64,000 bases of DNA. Origin: Acanthacorydalis orientalis. Taxonomy: Eukaryota > Arthropoda > Insecta > Megaloptera > Corydalidae. How positions within the stretch are numbered: position 1 is the first letter of the stretch; each line of letters opens with the position of its first letter. Below the pieces are notes generated by a model, which saw nothing but the letters and a program-made list of their open reading frames with translations, made no database searches and was not told the DNA's origin. The translations under genes were made by a program, and so were the position numbers. Of this stretch, positions 24,405 to 35,972 are shown piece after piece. The stretch is taken from positions 3,910,946-3,974,945 of the forward strand of contig CM068325.1 of the NCBI GenBank assembly GCA_034766995.1, in the 5' to 3' direction.

Positions 24405-25030
24405 GGATGCTTTATGAATATCTGTTGTAAATTTTAAAAGTGTACAAGGATAAACAAGCATATAGCAAAGTTATGTCCGGATGAATTAAATTAGCAGTTT
24501 TTCTAATTAAAATATCTGAAAGATTTTCGTTAATCAAGCCAGAAAAAATACTTGTAGGACCTCGCCAACACACAAATATTAATTGAGAATTCTTTAAAAA
24601 TAACTGTTGTAAATTTTAAAAAAGTAGAAGTATAAACAAGCCTACAGGAAGGTTAAGTCCAATCGAATGAAACTAGGAATTTTTCTAATCAAAATATCTG
24701 AAAGATTTTCATTTATTAGGCCCGCAAAAATATTCCAAAGACCCTAACGACACACATATATTAATAAAGTATTCTTTATAAATAACTGTTGTAAATTTTA
24801 AAAGCATACAAGGATAAACAAGCCTACAGCAACGTTAAATCCATCTGAACAGAACTAGGAATCCTTCTAATCAAAACATCTCAGAGCTTTTCATCTATCG
24901 AGCCCGGAAAAACGTTCCAAGCACTCGATCAACACACACACACACATTAAACGACGATACATTTACTACAACCGGTACAGATTTTCAAAATCCTACGTGG
25001 ACGAACGGGCTTACAACCACATAAAATCAT
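24405..25030. repeat. Tandem array, 182-187-bp unit, 4 units (family C, right)
   Basis: CAAGGATAAACAAGC-type landmarks lie at about 24445, 24627, 24809 and 24996, spaced 182, 182 and 187. Words such as TAACTGTTGTAAATTTTAAA, AATCAAAATATCTGAAAG and AGCCCGGAAAAA show that it belongs to the same family and orientation as the 18.4-21.3 kb array. About 3.1 kb of non-family sequence separates them. Confidence 0.92.
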
Positions 25031-26520
25031 TTCACCAAAGCCATTCTTACTTTTTACAATGACTGAAACGTTTTTTCGACCGTCCGACTTAAAAAAACGC
25101 AATCATAATAAAGAAAAACATGATCACAGACATGTAAAGAGAATTTTCAATATGATTTCGAGCCCATTAATCAGATTTTATTGAATCTATTCAACCTGAT
25201 TACCGATTCGAACAGTGAGAGTGTTAGAACAATATAAAGACTTGTTTAAATTATATTATCTACATTTATTCGAAAGTATTCACCGTCTTATCTTTCTCTC
25301 TCTCTCTCTGTATATATATATATATATATGTATGAATAAACAGACAAAAAAACAGTGATCTATACACAGCAGTAATTTGAAAAACTTGTCCTTTTGTTGC
25401 GTTGGAACGAAGATGAAGACAAAGTGTATTCAAAAGCCGTCGCTCTTTTAAGGCCACTTTTATTATTCTTATCGTAATTGTTGTTTATTCTACCCTTCTG
25501 TGTTATACATATACATATATATATATATATGTGTGTGTGTGTACGAGACGTATTGTTGTTATAAACTCTTTCACTTTTTTTACAATGTCTTTTTGTTTTG
25601 TTCCGTTTACGCTCTCCTGTAAATAATATTCCTTTTATCTCTCGTCTTCCGTATCGCGTTATTTCCACGTGTTTATTTTTATAAGTGGGATTGTCGGAAT
25701 TTATCGTCACCATTCTTCTCACTGTATACGTGTCCGCTCGTTCAACTTATTTGTATAATCGTCGCCAGTTAAGTTCACAAGTTCGAGACGTCGGTCCCGT
25801 GTCATTCGCGTCACACCGGACAGACGCTCTCCTCCGACGAGGAACCCAGGAACGCTCGTCTAACAGGTCGAACAGATCGTTCAGGAAGATCATTCAGTGT
25901 TCGTTTATCAGCTGTTCATGAAATTCAGAACATGTTGTAAACGAAACTCGGTTTAAGGCAAGTCCTGTAGGTAGAGACAAACAGTTTATCTACTTCTTAA
26001 ACGTCTTCGACCCGTTGACGGACTTATGAACAGTTCCATGCGGATTCGGGCGAATAGATCCGTTTAAAGAAACGATAAAAGTGTGTGCGAGAGAGGGAGA
26101 GAGTGTGTGCGAGACGGACGTGCAGAAAAAACGAGTGGACACGGTCATATCGTCGGATTGTCTTCATTCAGTGCGACGGACGTATCAATAAAAGTTGATC
26201 CTGTGCAGGAAATTTCCGTTTACAAATCGCTCTTCCTTCAAAACGCACACGCACAAGCGCGCGCGTCTGTGTGTGTACAGTCGTCCGTAACCCTTCTTTT
26301 AAAACCGTCATAAATTATTTCACACATTTATCGAAGATGTACTCGTTTTTTTGCACGCTTTCCACACACACACACACACACACGGCGTTCGATTTATTGT
26401 AAAAGTACTTGTTTTATGTGTTCGATCCTGGAGACTAATTCGCGAATTTACGACCGATTCGACCTGCTATGATTATATTTCCTGCTGGTTTCACTATCAT
26501 ACATTTATATTTATATTTAT
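25031..26520. other. Single-copy DNA with microsatellites
   Basis: AT-rich at 25030-25260. Then come (CT)n-(TA)n at about 25292-25330, TA-GT at 25504-25541, GAGA-rich DNA near 26088-26102 and (CA)n at 26363-26383. CpG-rich segments lie at 25780-25880 and 26110-26290. No exon found. Confidence 0.4.
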
Positions 26521-26524
26521 ATGT

Positions 26525-26795
26525 ATATATATAGTTTTTGTCAAAGAGAAGGAAGTAATAAACAAATCCAGTAAACATTTCAAAAAAATTACAATCATTT
26601 TTAAACATCTGGTACGGGCCTGATGTTTTTTTTTAAAAAAATCATATTCAGGATTCCTGTACAGAATTGAATCCTCTTTCAAGGGGTGTATAAATTATTA
26701 AGTTTTTGTCGAGAGGAAGGAAGTTATTTTTAAATAAATCCAGTAAACGTTTCAGAAAAATTACAATCATTTTTAGATCTTTAAAAACTATATAT
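26525..26795. repeat. Tandem repeat, about 1.5 units, inverted relative to 27.7-31.2 kb (family D, inverted arm)
   Basis: The segment containing AAATCCAGTAAACATTTCAA and CATCTGGTACGGGCCTGATG is, when reverse-complemented, nearly identical to 27900-27990 and 28080-28150 (GCAGGCCCGTACCAGA, TGAAATGTTTACTGGATTT). GAGAGGAAGGAAGT at about 26711 repeats the earlier GAGAAGGAAGT near 26544. The array abuts a 60-base (TA)n tract. Confidence 0.88.
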
Positions 26796-26796
26796 G

Positions 26797-26797
26797 T

Positions 26798-26863
<66 letters not shown>

Positions 26864-26870
26864 GTATATA
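26797..26870. repeat. Long (TA)n microsatellite
   Basis: Around 55-60 bases of uninterrupted TA alternation flanked by TGTA imperfections. It is located exactly at the edge of the inverted array arm. Confidence 0.95.
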
Positions 26871-27260
26871 GATAGATCAGAAGATAGATCAGAAATAGAT
26901 CAGGACGTCCGATACACAAATTCGTCGATGACTGTCTAAGAAACATGTACAGACATTGAAATCATTTGAAGTGCAGGATCGGACCGGTGGACGAAAACTG
27001 TTCGCACTGATAAATAACTGATAACACGGCTTGCATATTTCACCGTCGTACCGACCGATCGAACATCTCGCACCAGAATTAACAATTATTAAAACTAATA
27101 CAGCCAATTAACACACAGAGAGAGATATAAAAAACGGTTGCGCGCACGGAGCGCACATCCACTTCACTTGAAAAGTAATTAAAACGTATAGTGCTTTCAT
27201 CGGCACACAAGTACATAAGAGAACGTTACATACACACACACACACACATACACACACACA

Positions 27261-27296
<36 letters not shown>

Positions 27297-27720
27297 CTGC
27301 ACGAACAGAGATAGTACAGACTGTGTAATATAAGTAGTGGAGCAACATTTGTAAAGAAGTATCTGGCGGAACGTTCTAAGCTCTCTATTATTTTCACATT
27401 TGTACTGTGTATTCGGTGTTCATATCGACTCAAGTAACGCGTCTGTCTCTATACAAACGATCCGCCGGTTCGATTCTCGACCGACTGTACAACCGAAGGC
27501 CTTGGCTTCGAACACCGTACGAACAGTACTTGTACTATGACACAGACTGCCTTCATCTAACAGCCGTTCTACAATAAATGAACAGGAAAAAGATTCGATT
27601 ACAGTCGAACACACTTATGATCCCCATTTCTATATTACTTATCTTTAATAATGAATCGATTAAAACGAAAACTGATAAGATACGGTCTATGTTCGATACA
27701 CGATTCGGAAGCGAATTAAA
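26871..27720. other. Single-copy spacer between inverted array arms
   Basis: Unique DNA with AACAATTATTAAAACTAATA near 27080-27100 (homeodomain-like words) and a (CA)n-(CATA)n tract at about 27230-27295. A short CpG-richer stretch lies at 27440-27500. No gene supported. Confidence 0.4.
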
Positions 27721-27724
27721 TTCT

Positions 27725-28310
27725 GTACAGAGAATCCAAACTGTTTTTTTTAAGAAAAAACACCTGCAGACATGTACCAGAGATTTAAATACGGTTGTGA
27801 TTTATTAAGAAATTATTTCCGAATGCTTGAAAGAAATATACTAAATTGTACTCCGTTAGAAAGAGGGTTCAATTCTGTATAAATACCGTAAAAATGAGAA
27901 TTTAAAAAAAATCTGCAGGCCCGTACCAGATAGTTAAACGCGATTGTATTTTTTTGGAAATGTATACTGGATTTATTTAAAAATTACTTCCTTCTCGTTG
28001 AAAAAAACATAATAATTTATATAGTGTTTGAAAGAAGATTCAGTTCTGTGTATGAATCCTGAATATGAGTTTTTTTAAAAAAATCAGCAGGCCCGTTACA
28101 AAAATCTAAAAATGATTGTAATTTTTTTGAAATGTTTACTGGATTTGTTTGAAAAATTACTTCCTTCTTCTTGAAAAAAACTTACTTAAGAAATTACTGA
28201 AAAATTAAAAAAAAATTACTTCCTTCTTCTTGAAAAATTACTTAATTCTCCTCGAAAAAAACTTGATAATTCAAAATACACTAACATTATTTCCAAAAAA
28301 ACCGTAATAT
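27725..28310. repeat. Tandem array, about 170-180-bp unit, 3 units (family D, direct)
   Basis: CTGCAGRC-type cores lie at about 27765, 27915 and 28091. Units share TCCGTTAGAAAGAGGGTTCA, GTGTTTGAAAGAAGATTCAG, TTCTGTNTATGAATCC and TTACTTCCTTCTCGTTGAAA. The right end (28150-28260) breaks into short TTACTTCCTTCTTCTTGAAA repeats of about 60 bp. The family continues in the same orientation at 29.75-31.25 kb. Confidence 0.85.
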
Positions 28311-28811
28311 TAAGCCCGAAGTGACGGTCTGAGACCGACCAATCTTCTCAGAACACTCCCGTTCGACAAAATTATTAAAAGACCGATTCGTACAGATTGA
28401 CCTGTCTAGAAGAACCGCCGATCCTCTCAACAGAACTCACATCATTCCACGTTCCTCCAGTGACAATCAACCGGCACGCAAATATTAATCGCGGCGTTCG
28501 ATTCAATAGGGAAAAAAACTCTGAAATATTCAATTTTTCACCGAACCTTCAGTTCAGAGTAACGTCGCACACGGCACTAAATCATTCCTCGCGTGCAAAC
28601 AAAGCCCTACAAAGCTTTATTACTGAAATCCACAGCGAGTGTTACAGATTTTTTATTTCCTTGAAATCAAAAGAATTCTCGAAAAGTACAACCGATCTGT
28701 GGGGCAAAACTTGTGCGGTGTGCGAGTTAACCAGTCAAAGGGAGTCTGCAAGCGCCGAGACAGTGGGAAAAAAAAGCTCGGGTAATAATAAGCTTGCTCG
28801 AAGTGATTCGA

Positions 28812-28851
<40 letters not shown>

Positions 28852-29745
28852 GTATATAGAAAACCGACATTACTTCGACTACATCTAATAAGACAAAGGA
28901 TTCCGAAAGTTGGAAACTCGTGAAAGTTTTAAAACTTGTGCACGGAAAGAGAGCGCTCGTTAAATGAACAAGAAGAAGAAAAAGAAATATAGAACTAGGT
29001 GTTGTCGCCGCGGCGGAGTTTGATGAACAGCGGCGGGGATCGATCCCTGTATAGGTAGGGTAGGTGGGGCGGTCGCGCCGTGGCACGTTTGATGAAGAGA
29101 CCGAAGGTGGGCGTCGATGGAAGAAGTGACGGCGGCTCGGTCGACGTCGTCGCCGTCGAACAACTCGCCGCGGGTTCGTTCAAGTGTCGTTCCCGTTAAA
29201 CGACGCCGTCGACGGAACGATTTTCACGGACGGGCCGCGCGTACGACGGTCCTGTCGGACGGATAGATAGATGGATGGATGGATGGGTCGACGGGTAGTC
29301 TCTCACGAAATAAATGAGTGAGGCGTAACTCGAGCCGAAAGTTTTCGGTGGCGCGTTTGTCAGTACAATTGACAAAGTCGAATTTGCCGCGCGTCAAAAA
29401 GTTTGTTTTCGGGTGGCGCGCTCGCCCACATCGCCCTCGTTCACCCTCTCTCTGTCTCTGTGTGTGTGTGTGTGTGTTTTTTTTCCACCATCGAGTTCCT
29501 TGTTCGGTTCTTGTTCTCGTGTTACGACGATTTTTTTCCTGCTCTGTGCGTAGAATCGACGTTTGTCGTCAGGACGAAAAATAGACCGGGCGGTTGTTTT
29601 TTTTCTTGTGTTTCGGTTTGACTGTGGAATTCGATAATTAGGTAGATTTCTTTATGGAATTTTCAAAAGATCTGTCCGTCGTCTTAGCGCGCGAGCTCAG
29701 TTCTCTTTTATAAAAGGATTGATCGACGGATAAAATGAGAAAATT
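28311..29745. other. Single-copy island between family D arrays
   Basis: Unique DNA. 28480-28690 has several AT-rich regulatory-like words (AAATATTAATC, AAAGCTTTATTACTG). A (TA)n-(TG)n tract lies at 28812-28857. 28990-29260 is CpG-rich, and (GGAT)n lies near 29265-29286. (GT)n lies at 29457-29477. Minus-strand frames at 28960-29163 and 28995-29183 were inspected as possible exons, but no good donor or acceptor bounds them. Confidence 0.4.
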
Positions 29746-29749
29746 TCAA

Positions 29750-31260
29750 CAGAAACCCTCTAACATCACCAAAATAGTATTTAAAGTACCACCAGGCCTT
29801 CCAGTAAAGTTAAAGGTAACTGATGTTTTATTTTAAAAAAAATCGAACGCATCCTGTATCATTTTTACCCGAAATCCGTCCAGTGTTTCGAATGAAAATA
29901 TTTTAAGTCGTACGTCAGTCGAAAGAGAATTGAATTCTGTATAGGAAAAATGGAAAATTGATTTCAGGAAAAAATCACCAGGTCCGTACCGACGACTTAA
30001 ACACGAATAATATTTTCCCAGCGATTGAATCGAATGCATCTTGTAAGTTTTTTTAAAATTACTCAAAGTATTTGAACAAAAATATATTAAATCATACACC
30101 ATTCAAAAGAAAATTGAATTCTGTATAGGATAAACAGAAAATTGATTTCAGAAAAAAATCACCAGGTCCGTACGAACGACTTAAACACGAATAATATTTT
30201 TTCAGCAATTGAATCGAATACATCTCGTGCGTTTTTTCAAAATTACTCCAAAAAATCGAATAAAAATATATTAAATTATACATTATTTGAAAGAAAATTA
30301 AATTCTACATAAGATTTGCTTAAAATAGTTTTCGAAAAAAAATTACCAGGTCCGTATCAACGACTTAAACACGAATATTATTTTTTTAGTAATCGAATCG
30401 AATGCATCTTGTGCGTTTTTTTAAAAAAACTCCAAACATTCGAATAAAAATATATATTAAATCGTACACCTTCCGAAATAAAAGTAAATTCTGTATAAGA
30501 TGTGCTTAAAATAGTTTTCAAAAAAAAATCACCAGGTCCGTATTAACGTCTTAAAGACGAATAATATTTTTTTAGTGATCGAATCGAATGCATCTTGTGC
30601 GTTTCTTTAAAATTACTCAATGTATTTGAATAAAAATATATAAAATCATACACCATTCGAAAGAGAATTAAATTCTATATAAAACACTCTTAAAATAGAT
30701 TTCAGAAAAAAATTACCAGGCCTGTATCAACAATTTACGTACGATTTTGATTTTCTCATTAACAATCGATGAACCGTTATAGCTTTTTTCAAAATCACTC
30801 CACAACTACGACTCAAAATATATTAAAGCATATATCATTCGAAAGATAATTGAATTATACATAAAATTACACTAAAATAGATGTCAGAAAAAAATCAACA
30901 GCCCCGTATCAACTATTCAAGGACGATTGTTTTTTTCTCAGCAATCGAATCGAAAGCATTATGTGCGTTTTTCTAAAATTAATCCAGAGTTTTAGGAAAA
31001 AAATGCACTAGAGCGTATATCAATCGAGAGAGAATTAAATTATGTATAAAATAACTTTAAAATAGTTCTCAGAAAAAATCAACAGGCTCGTATCAACTAC
31101 TTAAATTCGATTGATATTTTTTCAACAATCGAATCAGAATCATCTTGTTCCTTTTTCGAAAAACAGTTCAAGATCACTCCAGAATCTCCGATGAGGACCA
31201 TTAAATCGAAAACGAACTGAACTCAGTATAAACTACTTAAATATTAAATCCAGATTCGTC
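29750..31260. repeat. Tandem array, 184-bp unit, 8 units (family D, right)
   Basis: CAGG(T/C)C cores lie at about 29793, 29979, 30163, 30347, 30533, 30717, 30899 and 31083. The spacings are 186, 184, 184, 186, 184, 182 and 184. Conserved words: AAAAAATCACCAGGTCCGTA, ACGACTTAAACACGAATAAT, AATCGAATCGAATGCATCTT, AAAAATATATTAAATCATAC and TTGAATTCTGTATA. The 30.0-30.5 kb units are the most alike; both ends are more diverged. Confidence 0.95.
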
Positions 31261-32400
31261 TAACACATTCGACAGAAACATTTCTTAACAATCTGTTGAA
31301 CGGATAAACGATCCGCCGCGTGTCAGAGATCTCTCAGAAAAACACTATCGCAACGGTCGGAAAGTTCATCCGCGACAAATCCTCAGGTCACACACACACA
31401 CAACGTTCGTTCGTGTCGGTCATATCTGTCTGACGGACGATCAGCGCGACGATCGGAACGGCTTTCGAGTTAATTTATGCGAAAGGCTGCCGACGGATCG
31501 ACGGACGTGGCGCGTCGTTCCGGCCGGGAATCGAACGCGCGACGACGAATTTCCCACACAAACTAGATTTGTTTTTCACGGCCGGTCGAAATTGGTATTA
31601 TATGTGTCTGTCTATCTGTGTCAATTTCGTTTTACTTGTTTTATGTGACGCGGGAGACTGCACAAACGGTTTGCAATACACAGACAGGCATCAAACCCTC
31701 GCACGCGCGCACACACACGAGGATTGTGTGCTTATAGAGCTGTCTCTGTCGTCTCGTACGAGTTAGAATGATGTGAAGAATGGTTTATACATATACATAT
31801 ACATATACATATATATATATATATATATGTATGTGGATGCATGCATGTGTAGACAGACAGATAGATAGGGGATGACGAACGAACGGACGGGACGTACCCG
31901 TGCTCATCATTGCCTTTCGATTTTTACAACTCTTGTAATCTTGTCGGAACAGTTCCGAACGGAAAAAAAATACATAACTGAAAAACAACGACTACAAATC
32001 TTTATGTATTGTATAAAGTTGATTGAATTTCGGTCATAAAAATCACTCGACGAGTCACCTATGTGCGCGACGGCGTCCGTCGGCGTCGGGCCCGAAAATC
32101 GGCGACGAACGAACGGTCGACGGGTCTACTTATAATTGGCGACGACGCCGCGCCGAACGTTCTCCCGGAGAGAAAGATATTCCGGGTCGAGGATCGAGCC
32201 CGGAATCGTCGGGAATTTGCGCGATCCGGACGTGATACCCTGATAAGCGAATGATGTGTCCCTTATAATATTCGTTATTCCTGTGAACGAGTGTCCTTCT
32301 CAAATTCGGCATTCGTATTGAGCCGAGTCGATCGATAGGTCGACGGTCTTTCATCAGATTTCAAACATTCCCGGGAACCGAATCCTCTTACTAGTCTCAA
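31261..32400. other. CpG-rich single-copy DNA with TA tract
   Basis: Unique DNA with (CA)n at 31388-31402, a (CATATA)n-(TA)n tract at 31789-31835, and CpG-rich stretches at 31430-31555 and 32040-32240. A short TCATAAAAATCACTCGACGA block near 32034-32053 has an odd palindrome ACTCGACGAGT. No gene supported. Confidence 0.4.
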
Positions 32401-32424
32401 AATAGAAATTCTATCTTCATAAAG

Positions 32425-32715
32425 TGATATATACGAACATACTGGGTTCGAACTGATACAATATGATCAATAGATCAATTATTTTTGATCAAATTTCAAC
32501 CCTGTTTGTGGACTGAACCCTCATTTCAATCCTTGAAATAAATGTAATTCCTATAAAATATTTTCGAACGTACTGGGCTCGAACTGAGACAATCTGATCA
32601 AAAAAATCAATTATTTTTGATCAAATTTCAACCCTATTTTCAATCTTAGAGAGAAATGTCATCCCCATAAAATATTTTCGAACGTACTGGGCTCGAGTCC
32701 CGGAAAGAAATGTCA
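32425..32715. repeat. Short tandem array, 114-131-bp unit, 3 units
   Basis: CGAAC(A/G)TACTGGG(T/C)TCGA occurs at about 32434, 32565 and 32679. Units also share GATCAATTATTTTTGATC and AAATTTCAACCCT. The second interval is shorter because a short internal segment is missing. It contains the same TTTCAACCCT arm seen in the arrays at 6.8, 11 and 15 kb. Confidence 0.9.
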
Positions 32716-33800
32716 CGGCGCGGGAATCGATCGTCCACTAACAAACACAATCGTAACAAGGATACAAAAACGACAGATAATCAAAAAGAGAAACATAAAG
32801 GACACGGCTTCGAGACCGATCCGTTTAAACAGTGTCTGAGCTCAAAGCTCACGGTACTCTCTATGAAAAAAGCACTCTCCGTGTCTGTCTGTCTGTCTGT
32901 GTGTGTGTGTGTACGTTTTTTATTCCTCCTGTTGTTGTTCCACGGAAAATATACAAGACACGCACATACACATTCTGCAACATTTCCGGAGCACTTGTTA
33001 CGGAATGCACTCGAAAGCAATCTTACTAAAAACCCGAACAGATCCTTCCTCTCCACCTCGTCCGACCGAACCGTCACTCCTCGTTCGGTTCACGGCCTCG
33101 CCGTGCGGTCGCCTGTACATTCTCTCTCTGTGTGTGTTGTTTTTTTGTTTCATTATTGCTGTGTGTTTTATATATACACGTATACATTTTTACCTCCTCA
33201 TCTTCCTACTTATGCACTTCTCGTAAATCGTTCCGTATGCACTCGCTCACATCCGCGCACAAATGTACGTGTTTTCACTTTACAATTATTGTTAGAGAGC
33301 GGGCTGTAGCCGGGTCCTTGTCGCGCGCGTATCGTCGCCTCGTCTCGCACGGTTTCTTTATATTTGTAATGCATATCCGGTAATTCGTACGACGTCGCCA
33401 TCGATTTTTAGAGTGTGCCGTTAATAGTTTCCGCGCGCGTGGAACTTTCCAGGAGACGGAGTCGAGCTCTCAACGCGGCGACGTTGGGTTTCGGTCCGGA
33501 CCGATCGGACTTACAAGTCGATTCGGTCGTTCCCGTTCGAACCGTGCGTGCAAGATCGTACACGAATCGGTTTGAATTCGATCTACTTATAAGTCCTTGT
33601 ACGGTCAGTGAGAACATCCGGTCGAGCGGACGAGTCGGATCGTGGAACCCTGGCGAGTCATCGCTAGGTGTTAAAAAGAGATTCCGTTCTTGTAAAATCT
33701 GTTCTTTGAAAATCATTGACTCGAGGATGGACCGTGTCAAAGTCTTCGACAACAATTTATGTTCTTGTAAAAAGACACGGTGGTACAATCGATTGCTTTT
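32716..33800. other. Single-copy DNA with long overlapping open frames on both strands
   Basis: Has (CTGT)n-(GT)n at 32883-32911 and CpG-rich sequence at 33410-33660. Two antiparallel open frames of about 146 codons cover 33408-33858, one on each strand. Their coincidence reflects CpG-rich, stop-poor composition. No domain or splice pattern was recognised. Confidence 0.4.
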
Positions 33801-33819
33801 AAAATTTTGCCGCTTTTTA

Positions 33820-34365
33820 GATCCCAGGGATCGAACTGTGCACTCCAAGTGCCAGTGAAGACTTGTAAAGTTTCACAAGTTGACTATCTTTCAAATTTTG
33901 GCTTTCTTTAAATCTCAGAGATCGAACTGTGCACTCTAAGTACAAGTTAAGACCCTTTAAAGTTTAAAAAACAGAGTGTCTTTCAAATTTTGACCTTTTT
34001 TAAAAACCAGTGATTGAATTATGTCCTCTAAGTACTAGTAAAGACTCGTCAAGTCTCAAAAATCGACTATCATTCAAATATTGGCTATTTTTAAATCCGT
34101 GAGATCTAACTATGCACTCTAAGTACAAGTTAAGACCCTTTAAAGTTTAAAAAACAGAGTGTCTTTCAAATTTTGACCTTTTTTAAAAACCAGTGATTGA
34201 ATTATGTCCTCTAAGTACTAGTAAAGACTCGTCAAGTCTCAAAAATCGACTATCATTCAAATATTGGCTATTTTTAAATCCGTGAGATCTAACTATGCAC
34301 TCTAAGTACAAGTTAAGACCCTTTAAAGTTTAAAAAACAGAGTGTCTTTCAAATTTTGACGAGTC
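33820..34365. repeat. Tandem array of 91-92-bp monomers with identical 183-bp dimers
   Basis: Monomers begin with CTC(T/C)AAGT at about 33843, 33934, 34026, 34117, 34209 and 34300, with spacings 91, 92, 91, 92 and 91. Alternate monomers form a dimer. By eye, the 183-bp stretches 33941-34123 and 34124-34306 appear identical base for base, and the next partial copy continues the match until 34360. This is the most recently homogenised array in the window. Confidence 0.95.
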
Positions 34366-34803
34366 CGGTCGTCGTTCGCGATACCGGACCGGTACGATCG
34401 GTCGCGGGTTCGAAACCGAATCCACGTAATCTACAAAAGCTCACTTCACGTTCCGTTTAAGTTGACATTACACACCGGCTCGTTAATAACGGCTCGTGTT
34501 TCGTCAGTAAAACTCGATCTTTGTGCATATATATGTGTGTGTGTGTGTGTATTCCGTCGAGACTAATAAAGCTCAGTCGAAATAAAGCTTGCACACTTAC
34601 ACACAAATATATGTATATATATATATATATGTATATGTATATGTATGGAAAAAACTGAAAGTATTTCGTTAAAATGTGTACACGTAACGTTTTCAACGAC
34701 GCTCGGAAAAATATTATAACGCTACCCCAACATTTCCACCCTTATCACAGACCCACACTCACACAGATGGTATCATATTAATAATGCATTAGCGGACTCT
34801 CTC

Positions 34804-34844
<41 letters not shown>

Positions 34845-35200
34845 TATATGTATGCTTCAAGTGAGATATGAACGCGTGGACCTTGACATGTAAATATCTC
34901 TTCAGACTACTCGCCAGTGACATACAGTGTCGTATCCAGGAGTTGTTTTTTCTCCACACTTTATTCAAATCAGCCACCAGTTTTTGTTCTCGTCGACCAC
35001 GAGTTCGATCTAATCTGAAACTGATGTGTATTAAACGTTAGCTCGCACATCCCCTCCGCGCGGCCCCGTCGCGCGCGACGCTCTGTCCCCGCCGTTTCAT
35101 TGTCTTCACCGGAACGTGCGATCGACGGACGCGTTTCAAGCAGATTTAGTTTCGACTCGGCTTTGGGACTTCGGGAATCGATTCTGAATCGCTACTGGCG
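34366..35200. other. Single-copy DNA with TA/GT microsatellites
   Basis: GGGTTCGAAACC (34406-34417) sits at the array edge. (GT)n lies at 34532-34550 and TA tracts at 34608-34646 and 34806-34853. A CpG-rich block lies at 35040-35130. No gene supported. Confidence 0.4.
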
Positions 35201-35725
35201 TTTGTGGTCCCTAATTTGATCTTCTGGCATACAAAGAGTATAAATTATTCAATTCAATCAACGTACAACTTCACAAAGACCTGTGTTTACAATCAGGACA
35301 TAGAATTCAATCAACAGACTTTCAAAACAGCCAATTTTTTAGAATGATTCGATGTTAGAATTCCTGACGAGGCTTTAATACTCCTTAGAATAAATTTTAC
35401 AATTTCTATTAGCGTGCAGGATCCTTTATTCTATTCGTTGTATTTAAAAAAAAAACTATTAATTCTTCAATTCAATTGATTTTCAGCCGCATAAGGACCT
35501 GTACTTACAATCAGGATACACAATTCAATCGTCAGACTTTCAGAACAACGAATTTTTCAAACCGAATCGATTTTAGAATTCCAGACGAGTCTCTACTGTC
35601 ACTTAGGATTGAAATTTTCAATTTCTATCAGTATTTAGGGTTCTTAATTCTGTTCCTAATATTAAAACCTATTAATTCTTCAATTCAATCAATCTACAGG
35701 TCCATAGATTCACATAGTCTCAATC
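35200..35725. repeat. Diverged tandem repeat, 213-218-bp unit, about 2.5 units
   Basis: AATTATTCAATTCAATC or AATTCTTCAATTCAATC occurs at about 35243, 35461 and 35674. Each of the first two is followed by GACCTGTNNTTACAATCAGG and ATTCAATCNNCAGACTTTC (218 bp apart). Confidence 0.88.
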
Positions 35726-35914
35726 GGGAGACCGTCACTTCAGTCATTAGTACAGTTAGTAGTCGTTATTCAGGACAAAAGTCCTGGATTTTAATACGAG
35801 TCAGGATGTGTGTTGACTTGATGAGCTTATTAGGAAATCAGTCGTTCGAACAGTTCTTTCATCAGTTCGGAAGTCTGTCAGTTTTAGTCAGAATTACTAC
35901 CATTTCTTTATCTC

Positions 35915-35918
<4 letters not shown>

Positions 35919-35967
<49 letters not shown>
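35919..35967. repeat. Long (TA)n microsatellite
   Basis: About 45 bases of pure TA alternation followed by a short (CA)n tract to about 35985. Confidence 0.95.

Positions 35968-35972
<5 letters not shown>

Noticed and set aside
28960..29183. Possible minus-strand exon
   Set aside because: It looks somewhat protein-like but no donor or acceptor of acceptable quality bounds it, and overlapping frames are equally open.
33408..33858. Two antiparallel open frames of about 146 codons
   Set aside because: Simultaneous openness on both strands is expected in CpG- and TCGA-rich DNA. No splice sites, domain or residue bias supports either frame.
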